NCBI GenBank assembly: GCA_002701875.1
Contig: NZWI01000018.1
Coordinates: 6,764-19,765 of the forward strand
Length of the DNA stretch: 13,002 nucleotides
Direction: 5' to 3'
Source of the DNA: Fidelibacterota bacterium
GTDB taxonomy: Bacteria > Fidelibacterota > Marinisomatia > Marinisomatales > TCS55
Part shown: piece after piece, positions 7,860-13,002 of the stretch
Position numbering within the stretch: the first letter of the stretch is position 1
How the letters are laid out: every line of letters begins with the position of its first letter
The notes under the pieces: generated by a model
Seen by the model: the letters and a program-made list of their open reading frames with translations, nothing else
Databases searched by the model: none
What the model was told of the DNA's origin: nothing
Position numbers and translations under genes: made by a program

Positions 7860-8054
7860 ATGCCAAAGCAAAAAACAAGACGCAGTGCCGCTAAACGATT
7901 TAGTTTAACCGGGACTGGTAAAATAAAACGAAACAAAGCAAACCATAGTCATATGCTCATTCGTCGTAGCAATAGCGTTAAAAGAAAAATGCGTCAATCA
8001 GATATTGTTGATGCATCGGAAGAAAAGCGCGTACGCCGAATGCTTGCTAAATGA
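7860..8054 (+). CDS. rpmI: 50S ribosomal protein bL35
   Basis: This small basic protein of 64 residues, the normal bL35 length, is part of the large ribosomal subunit. The family signature is plain: MPKQKTRRSAAKRFSLTGTG at the start, then KIKRNKANHSHM and the C-terminal RRMLAK. The ATG has a well-placed AGGAG. It sits ten bases after infC and thirteen before rplT, the conserved infC-rpmI-rplT order. In E. coli, L20 represses rpmI translation by binding the mRNA; whether a comparable site exists here cannot be judged, because the short intergenic spaces leave no obvious separate leader. Confidence 0.97.
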   Translation: MPKQKTRRSAAKRFSLTGTGKIKRNKANHSHMLIRRSNSVKRKMRQSDIVDASEEKRVRRMLAK

Positions 8055-8056
8055 TT

Positions 8057-8061
8057 AGGAG
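8057..8061 (+). promoter_or_regulatory. Ribosome binding site of rplT
   Basis: AGGAG lies six bases before the ATG at 8068, in the thirteen-base gap after rpmI. It is a strong, correctly spaced site. Confidence 0.75.
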
Positions 8062-8067
8062 AAGATA

Positions 8068-8415
8068 ATGCCTAGAGCAAATAGTTCTGTGCCCAGGCAC
8101 AGAAGACATCGTAAAATAGTGAAGCAGGCCAAGGGCTACTATGGTGCCCGGAGCCGCAATTTTAAAGCTGCTAAAGATGCAGTTGAAAAAGCTGGATTAT
8201 ATGCATATAGAGACCGAAGACAGAAGAAACGTCAATTTAGACGTCTTTGGATTATTCGTATTAATGCAGCTGCGCGGCAACATGGCCTTTCCTATTCACA
8301 GTTTATCTCAAAGATAAAAGCAAAAGGTATCGAATTGGACCGAAAAGTATTAGCTGATATGGCCATGAATGAGCCCAATGCTTTTGCCCAGTTGGCTAAG
8401 GCCATCGATAGTTGA
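8068..8415 (+). CDS. rplT: 50S ribosomal protein bL20
   Basis: bL20 binds 23S rRNA early in 50S assembly. The 115-residue product is typical in size and shows the basic N-terminal tail [19 protein letters not shown], the segment [19 protein letters not shown], and the conserved core [20 protein letters not shown] followed by [14 protein letters not shown]. It follows rpmI closely and its TGA stop overlaps the pheS ATG in a TGATG arrangement, so pheS translation is probably coupled to it. A long inverted repeat begins eight bases after the stop codon, inside pheS, and could influence the 3' end or decay of the upstream ribosomal-protein message. Confidence 0.97.
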   Translation: MPRANSSVPRHRRHRKIVKQAKGYYGARSRNFKAAKDAVEKAGLYAYRDRRQKKRQFRRLWIIRINAAARQHGLSYSQFISKIKAKGIELDRKVLADMAMNEPNAFAQLAKAIDS

Positions 8416-9395
8416 TGAACTTAAAGGAATCAATTGAATCGGTTCGAAATAATTTTCGAACCGATTCTGATCCCTTTCCCACTGATTCTAAATCAATTGA
8501 ACTATTATATGTAAAGTATCTAGGTAGAAAAGGTCTTGTATCTGATCTTTTCTCTCAATTAATCAATGTTTCAAATAAAGAACGACCAAGTATTGGTAAA
8601 AATTTAAATCAACTTAAAAAGGAAATAACTAATAGTTTTAAAATAGTTGATAGATCTTCTTCTAACATTGATTCAATAGAAGAAGATTATACATTACCCG
8701 GCTTATCCTTTCCGACTGGTTACATTCATCCATTGCAACAAACAATGAATGAAATAAAAACAATATTTATGAATGTTGGTTTTTCAATCGCTTATGGACC
8801 AGAGATTGATGATGATTTTCATAACTTTGGCGCATTAAATTTTCCACCAGAACATCCTGCTAGAGATATGCAGGATACTTTTTTTATTGATCCAGATACA
8901 GTATTACGTACACATACATCAAATGTACAAATTCATTTAATGGAAAATGAAGAACCACCTCTTAGATATATAGTCCCAGGTCGCGTTTATAGAAATGAAG
9001 CAATAAGTTTTAAGAGTTATTGTCTCTTTCATCAGGTTGAAGGTATTTATGTTGATAAAAACGTATCTTTTGCTGATCACAAAGGTATTCTCGAGTTCTT
9101 CGTTAAACGCATGTTTGGAGAACAGACAAAAATGAGATTCAGGCCTAGTTTTTTTCCATTTACTGAACCAAGTGCAGAAGTTGACATTTGGAGTGAAAAA
9201 AGTGGGCAGTGGCTTGAGATACTAGGTTCTGGCATGGTTGATCCAGAAGTATTTAAATCTGTGAATATAGATCCTGATATTTGGCAGGGTTTTGCATTTG
9301 GTATGGGGATTGAGCGCATTTGTATGCTTAAATATGAAATTGATGATATTCGACTACTATACCAAGGCGATATGAGATTTTTGGAACAATTCTGA
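8415..9395 (+). CDS. pheS: Phenylalanyl-tRNA synthetase, alpha subunit
   Basis: PheS carries the catalytic site of the alpha2-beta2 enzyme that charges tRNA-Phe. The 326-residue product has the N-terminal helical region that contacts tRNA (about 1-90, with VKYLGRKG at 33-40), motif 1 (HPLQQTMNEIKTIF, then YGPEIDDDFHNF), the substrate loop LRTHTSNVQI (164-173), motif 2 (PGRVYRNEAI, 188-197, then CLFHQVEGIYVD) and motif 3 (FAFGMGIERICML, 293-305). The motif-2 loop AISFKSYCLFHQ is unlike the DATH form of E. coli and resembles FCB-group enzymes. The ATG at 8415 overlaps the rplT stop as TGATG; a TTG at 8412 would add one residue. The Shine-Dalgarno is weak (AAGG, thirteen bases upstream). Codons 3-21 form a long hairpin. 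Confidence 0.96.
   Translation: MNLKESIESVRNNFRTDSDPFPTDSKSIELLYVKYLGRKGLVSDLFSQLINVSNKERPSIGKNLNQLKKEITNSFKIVDRSSSNIDSIEEDYTLPGLSFPTGYIHPLQQTMNEIKTIFMNVGFSIAYGPEIDDDFHNFGALNFPPEHPARDMQDTFFIDPDTVLRTHTSNVQIHLMENEEPPLRYIVPGRVYRNEAISFKSYCLFHQVEGIYVDKNVSFADHKGILEFFVKRMFGEQTKMRFRPSFFPFTEPSAEVDIWSEKSGQWLEILGSGMVDPEVFKSVNIDPDIWQGFAFGMGIERICMLKYEIDDIRLLYQGDMRFLEQF
8423..8477 (+). repeat. Long inverted repeat / predicted mRNA hairpin at the start of pheS
   Basis: GAATCGGTTCGAAA (8436-8449) and TTTCGAACCGATTC (8454-8467) are perfect 14-base complements separated by TAAT. Past a three-base bulge (ATT, 8433-8435) pairing continues: ATCA (8429-8432) with TGAT (8468-8471), one A-C mismatch, then AAAGG (8423-8427) with CCTTT (8473-8477). 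That makes 23 pairs in 55 bases, starting eight bases after the first base of the pheS ATG. No T-run follows, so it is not a standard intrinsic terminator. Possible roles are control of pheS translation, attenuation, an RNase III site or protection of the rplT message; none is shown by the sequence alone. Confidence 0.85.
8654..8687 (+). repeat. Inverted repeat in the pheS linker region
   Basis: ATCTTCTTCTA (8654-8664) and TAGAAGAAGAT (8677-8687) are perfect 11-base complements around a 12-base loop that itself contains a short TTGA/TCAA match. It covers codons 80-91, three serines followed later by two glutamates and an aspartate. The simple TCT and GAA codon runs make chance more likely than for the upstream hairpin. 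Confidence 0.6.
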
Positions 9396-11785
9396 TGAAA
9401 ATTTCAATTGACTGGTTAAAAGAGTTTGTTGATTTAAATATATCTAGCCAAAAAGTTGCAGATATTCTTACTATGCTTGGGTTAGAAGCTGAATACGGAA
9501 CCAATTATTCAAATATTGATGGTTTAATAGTTGGTGAAATTAAAGAATGCACTAAACATCCTAATGCAGATAGATTAACCTTATGTAAAGTTTTTAATGG
9601 TAAAAAAACTTTATCCGTGGTTTGTGGAGCTCCAAATGTAGATAAAGGCCAAAAAATTGCCTATGCACCCGTTGGTACAACATTGCCTGGAGAGGTTACA
9701 ATATCTAAGGTAAAAATAAGAGGTGAGGTAAGCGAAGGAATGATATGTTCTGAGAGGGAATTAAAAATCTCTGATGAACATGACGGAATTATGATTTTAA
9801 ATCAACAAGCTAAAGTAGGATCAAATTTTAACAATTATGTTAAATCATTAAATAATACTTTAGAGCTAGATATAACACCTAATCGACCTGATTGTTTTTC
9901 ACATTTAGGGGTATCTAGAGATTTGTCTGCAAAATTAAATAAAACCTTAAAACCTTTTGATGCTGATCCTATACCTTATAAAAAAAATGAAGCTGAAAAA
10001 TATATTTCTCTCAAATTTGAGAACCCTGATGATTGTCCACGTTATATAGCGGGTATAGTTAAAAATGTGAAGGTTGGTCCTTCTCCAGATTGGCTTGTTA
10101 ACCGGTTAGAATCTATAGGTCAAAGAAGCATAAATAACTTAGTTGATATATCAAACTTTGTTATGATGGAATTAGGTCAACCAACCCACATATTTGACTA
10201 CGACAAGTTAAATTCTAAACAAATACTTATAAGAAGGGGTAAAAAAGGAGAGTCTCTAACAACATTAGACGAAATTAAACGAAATGTATCTCCAAATGAA
10301 TTATTAATTACAAACGGTAAATCCCCATTGGCTCTTGCAGGAATAATGGGAGGTTTAGATAGCGCTGTATCGGCACAAACAAAAACTATATTGATAGAGA
10401 GTGCCTATTTTGATGCTCCAACAATTAGAAAAGGAGCAAAGTCATTAGGAATGTCCACAGATGCATCTAAACGATTTGAACGAGGTGCAGATCCAAATGC
10501 ATCTGAAAGTGCTTTCTGGAGAGTAATAAAGCTGATAGAAGATCTATCAATAGGTGATTGGGTTCCTGGTATGGTTGATCCTTATCCTAAAAAGTTAATC
10601 GAAACACAAATTTCGTTAAGTCGTGAAAAATTGGATAGCTTATCTGGTGTCAAAATTAAAAGTGATTTTGTCCATGATATTTTAAATAAAATAGGCTGCA
10701 ATGTTAACAATAAATCTGAGAATCAATGGTTATGTGATATACCGTCGTGGAGACCTGACCTTGAAAGAGATGTAGATTTAATTGAAGAGATAATTAGATT
10801 TTATGGATATGATAAGATCCCATCAAAGTATCATTATCAAAGCATAATGAATGCCAATGAACCTGATCCTCATAAATGCTTAGATAAGATTATTTCAATC
10901 ATGGCCGGATTAGGTTTCTCACAAGTTTTTAACAATTCATTACAATCAAAAGATATAATCTCATTATTAAAAATAAAATCTGTTAAAATAATGAATCCAT
11001 TATCTGATACTATGAGTGAACTTAGAACGAGTTTATTTCCAGGTTTATTAGAAAATATTGATTTTAACTACAAAAATAACAATCCTGACATTATGATTTT
11101 TGAATGGGGAAATATTTATAAACAAAATAAACCAGGCTTAAAGGGAATTCAAGAAAAGTTAGTTATTTCAGGTGTTGTTCATGGATATTTAAATAAGCCA
11201 ACTGTGCATAGAAAAAAAGGTAGGCGGTTTAATTTTAATGTACTAAAGGGTAGCGTAAAAAACTTGATGGATAGACTATCCATCAAAAATTTAACTTTTA
11301 ATCAAACTAAAAATAAAGCTGACGGGCTTATTAATTGTTTTGAAATTCAATCAAATAATCATCAACTTGGATTTATAGGTAAAGTGGATACAATATTTTC
11401 TGATAAAATGCATTTAGATATAAATGAAGTTTTTGGTTTTCAATTAGATTTGGATTTATTGATGGAATTAGCAAACAAAACTCCACTATTTAATAGTATT
11501 GTTTCATATCCACTGGTTGAGCGTGATTTAAATTTTGTATTAGAAGAAAATATATTAATCGGAAGTTTGCTTTCTACTGTTAAAGAAAATGGTAACGATA
11601 TACTTAAATCAGTAGACCCAATAAATATTTTTCGTCACAACTCCCTAGGCAATAATAAAAAATCTGTAACAATAAATTTAGTTTTTCAATCATCTACTAA
11701 AACACTTGAAGATAAAGATGTAAACCATGTTATAGATGAAATTATACGAGTGATTTCTAATGAATATGGTGCTAAATTAAGATAA
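9395..11785 (+). CDS. pheT: Phenylalanyl-tRNA synthetase, beta subunit
   Basis: PheT is the tRNA-recognition and editing subunit. The 796-residue length matches the long bacterial form (E. coli about 795). Domains in order: the short N-terminal B1 part, an EMAP-like tRNA-binding domain (about 42-150, with KHPNADRL at 54-61), the B3/B4 editing domain (about 210-390, with MELGQPTHIFDYD, LALAGIMGG and STDASKRFERGADP), B5 (about 400-475, ending WRPDLERDVDLIEEI), a catalytic-like core, and the C-terminal ferredoxin-fold anticodon-binding domain (about 703-796, starting SYPLVERDLNF). The ATG overlaps the pheS stop as TGATG, which would help keep the two subunits at equal levels. Only a weak GGA lies upstream. 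An 11-base inverted repeat occurs at codons 624-631. Confidence 0.97.
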   Translation: MKISIDWLKEFVDLNISSQKVADILTMLGLEAEYGTNYSNIDGLIVGEIKECTKHPNADRLTLCKVFNGKKTLSVVCGAPNVDKGQKIAYAPVGTTLPGEVTISKVKIRGEVSEGMICSERELKISDEHDGIMILNQQAKVGSNFNNYVKSLNNTLELDITPNRPDCFSHLGVSRDLSAKLNKTLKPFDADPIPYKKNEAEKYISLKFENPDDCPRYIAGIVKNVKVGPSPDWLVNRLESIGQRSINNLVDISNFVMMELGQPTHIFDYDKLNSKQILIRRGKKGESLTTLDEIKRNVSPNELLITNGKSPLALAGIMGGLDSAVSAQTKTILIESAYFDAPTIRKGAKSLGMSTDASKRFERGADPNASESAFWRVIKLIEDLSIGDWVPGMVDPYPKKLIETQISLSREKLDSLSGVKIKSDFVHDILNKIGCNVNNKSENQWLCDIPSWRPDLERDVDLIEEIIRFYGYDKIPSKYHYQSIMNANEPDPHKCLDKIISIMAGLGFSQVFNNSLQSKDIISLLKIKSVKIMNPLSDTMSELRTSLFPGLLENIDFNYKNNNPDIMIFEWGNIYKQNKPGLKGIQEKLVISGVVHGYLNKPTVHRKKGRRFNFNVLKGSVKNLMDRLSIKNLTFNQTKNKADGLINCFEIQSNNHQLGFIGKVDTIFSDKMHLDINEVFGFQLDLDLLMELANKTPLFNSIVSYPLVERDLNFVLEENILIGSLLSTVKENGNDILKSVDPINIFRHNSLGNNKKSVTINLVFQSSTKTLEDKDVNHVIDEIIRVISNEYGAKLR
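11264..11286 (+). repeat. Compact perfect inverted repeat inside pheT
   Basis: TTGATGGATAG (11264-11274) and CTATCCATCAA (11276-11286) are perfect complements around a single A. As RNA it could form a ten-pair stem with a three-base loop; as DNA it is an odd-centred dyad like an operator. It encodes LMDRLSI in the catalytic-like domain. No function is evident. Confidence 0.6.
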
Positions 11786-11791
11786 ATTAAA

Positions 11792-12100
11792 ATGAGTAAT
11801 ACTATGGATGGAAATGAAAATTTTGTTAAAGTAACAATATACGGTCAAGAATACACAATTAAAGCTCCAGCTGATGCTAGGTATATAAAAAATATAGCTG
11901 AGTATGTTGATGAAAAAATGCGCGAAGTTCAAGAAGAATTGTCTACCCCACAGGTACCAGCTAAGGTTGCAATATTGGCGGCGATGAATATTTCTGATGA
12001 TTTATTTGCTGAAAGACGAAATCGTGATAAAAGTAATGGCGAAGTAGAGAGAAGAGTTTCATCATTGATTGAAGTTGTTGAAGAAGCTATCCAGCAATAG
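11792..12100 (+). CDS. zapA: Cell division protein ZapA
   Basis: ZapA binds FtsZ and stabilises the Z-ring at midcell. The 102-residue product fits the family: a short beta-rich N-terminal head (FVKVTIYGQEYTIK, 11-24, then ADARYIKNIAEYVDEKM), the helix containing KVAILAAMNISDDLF (59-73), and a C-terminal helix (about 75-102) that would form the coiled-coil dimer. It begins six bases after pheT. zapA next to pheST is a recurring arrangement in several phyla, for example near pheT in Bacillus. No Shine-Dalgarno is visible at the ATG at 11792 or at the later in-frame ATG at 11804, so the exact start is uncertain by four residues. Confidence 0.9.
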   Translation: MSNTMDGNENFVKVTIYGQEYTIKAPADARYIKNIAEYVDEKMREVQEELSTPQVPAKVAILAAMNISDDLFAERRNRDKSNGEVERRVSSLIEVVEEAIQQ

Positions 12101-12114
12101 CAATAAAATATATT

Positions 12115-13002
12115 ATGGAAACAAGGATACTATCCGGCAAAAAGGTTAGTTCTTCATTTTATACATCAATTAAACCAAGAATAGATTCACTAAAGTCTTC
12201 AGATATTATTCCTGGTTTGGCGGTGTTATTAGTGGGAGATAATGCTGCATCCGCAGTGTACGTTAGGAACAAAACTAAAAAATTTAATGAACTAGGACTC
12301 TATTCAGATACTATTACATTCTCTGATTCTGTATCTCAAGATGAGATTATTTCTAAAATTCAAGAATTGAACCTCAACCAAAGTTTTCATGGCATTTTGG
12401 TTCAATTACCATTACCAGATCAAATTAATGATGATATAATTATCAATTCAATAGATCCAAAAAAAGATGTTGATGGTTTTCATCCATATAACTTAGGATG
12501 TTTGATCTCTGGTAAGTCAGGATTTGTGCCTTGCACACCAAAGGGTATAATGAGAATCCTAGATTATTATGATATAGATCTGTCAAATAAACATGTTGTA
12601 GTTGTTGGTAGAAGCAATATTGTTGGAAGACCAATTTCAATATTAACTAGCATGAAAAAGAAATTTAGTAATGCCACAACAACATTATGTCATTCAGGTA
12701 CAAAAAATATATCTCAATATACTCAAAATGCTGATGTAGTAATTTTAGCATTGGGTTCACCTGAATATTTAACTGATAAAGATGTTAAAGAAGGTACCGT
12801 AATTATTGATGTTGGAATAAATAGAATTAAAGATTCAACTGAAAAGGGATTCAAGCTGGTTGGTGATGCTGATTATGAATCAATGATTGACCACGCTGGC
12901 GCTATAACTCCAGTTCCTGGTGGAGTGGGTCCTATGACAATAGCTATGCTTGTAGAGAACACTGTTGAAGCTGCTGAGAAATCTATTAATTCTTCATTGT
13001 AA
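12115..13002 (+). CDS. folD: Bifunctional methylenetetrahydrofolate dehydrogenase / methenyltetrahydrofolate cyclohydrolase
   Basis: FolD interconverts 5,10-methylene-, 5,10-methenyl- and 10-formyl-tetrahydrofolate, usually with NADP, supplying one-carbon units for purines and for formyl-methionine on initiator tRNA. The 295-residue protein is full length. Visible are the substrate-site tyrosine and lysine (Y49 and K53, in SAVYVRNKTKKF), VQLPLP (96-101), KDVDGFHPYN (117-126) with D120, PCTPKGIMRIL (139-149), the dinucleotide-binding VVVVGRSNIVGRP (161-173), and the C-terminal PVPGGVGPMTIAML. The ATG lies fourteen bases after zapA without a Shine-Dalgarno sequence. The TAA stop is the last three bases of the window, so anything following is unseen. 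Confidence 0.96.
   Translation: METRILSGKKVSSSFYTSIKPRIDSLKSSDIIPGLAVLLVGDNAASAVYVRNKTKKFNELGLYSDTITFSDSVSQDEIISKIQELNLNQSFHGILVQLPLPDQINDDIIINSIDPKKDVDGFHPYNLGCLISGKSGFVPCTPKGIMRILDYYDIDLSNKHVVVVGRSNIVGRPISILTSMKKKFSNATTTLCHSGTKNISQYTQNADVVILALGSPEYLTDKDVKEGTVIIDVGINRIKDSTEKGFKLVGDADYESMIDHAGAITPVPGGVGPMTIAMLVENTVEAAEKSINSSL

Noticed and set aside
10144..10155. Twelve-base palindrome TTGATATATCAA in pheT
   Set aside because: AT-rich and inside conserved coding sequence (VDISN); expected by chance at this composition.
1..13002. Search for an undescribed multi-gene system (defence, mobile element, novel operon)
   Set aside because: Every gene is assignable to a known family and the order is that of core metabolism and translation; only the cis-elements and start-codon use stand out.

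Overview
The window is AT-rich bacterial chromosome, densely packed, with every recognisable gene on the + strand. It holds thirteen protein genes (the first cut by the window start) and one tRNA. No insertion sequence, CRISPR array, phage gene or rRNA is visible, and no gap exceeds about 160 bases. The motif-2 sequences of PheS and ThrS, the CtpA-like protease with a long C-terminal region, a short RsmI and the antiquitin-type aldehyde dehydrogenase suggest an uncultured-type, AT-rich member of the FCB group (Bacteroidota, Marinimicrobia and relatives). This placement is inference from sequence style, not a tree.

Layout. 1-2277: two enzymes that would turn lysine into alpha-aminoadipate (ALDH7-type dehydrogenase, partial, then lysine 6-aminotransferase). 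2281-5235: rsmI, tmk and a membrane-anchored S41 protease, tightly coupled or overlapping. 5296-5369: tRNA-Val(GAC). 5398-11785: the translation cluster thrS-infC-rpmI-rplT-pheS-pheT, with overlaps or gaps of at most 18 bases. 11792-13002: zapA (division) and folD (one-carbon metabolism), the latter ending exactly at the window edge.

How the genes work together. thrS, infC, rpmI, rplT, pheS and pheT supply two aminoacyl-tRNA synthetases, initiation factor 3 and two large-subunit proteins, the classical infC neighbourhood. No convincing intrinsic terminator lies between any two genes, so long polycistronic transcripts are plausible. Strong AGGAG ribosome-binding sites occur only at infC, rpmI and rplT; rsmI, ctpA, thrS, zapA and folD lack one.

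The two most notable points: (1) infC has no ATG, GTG or TTG that could start a full-length protein, and appears to begin at an ATC codon inside the end of thrS, eight bases after a perfect AGGAG. (2) The first codons of pheS form a long, near-perfect inverted repeat (8423-8477) that would fold into a stable mRNA hairpin exactly at the rplT/pheS junction. I found no evidence of a wholly new multi-gene system; this is mostly a core-genome region with interesting regulatory details.
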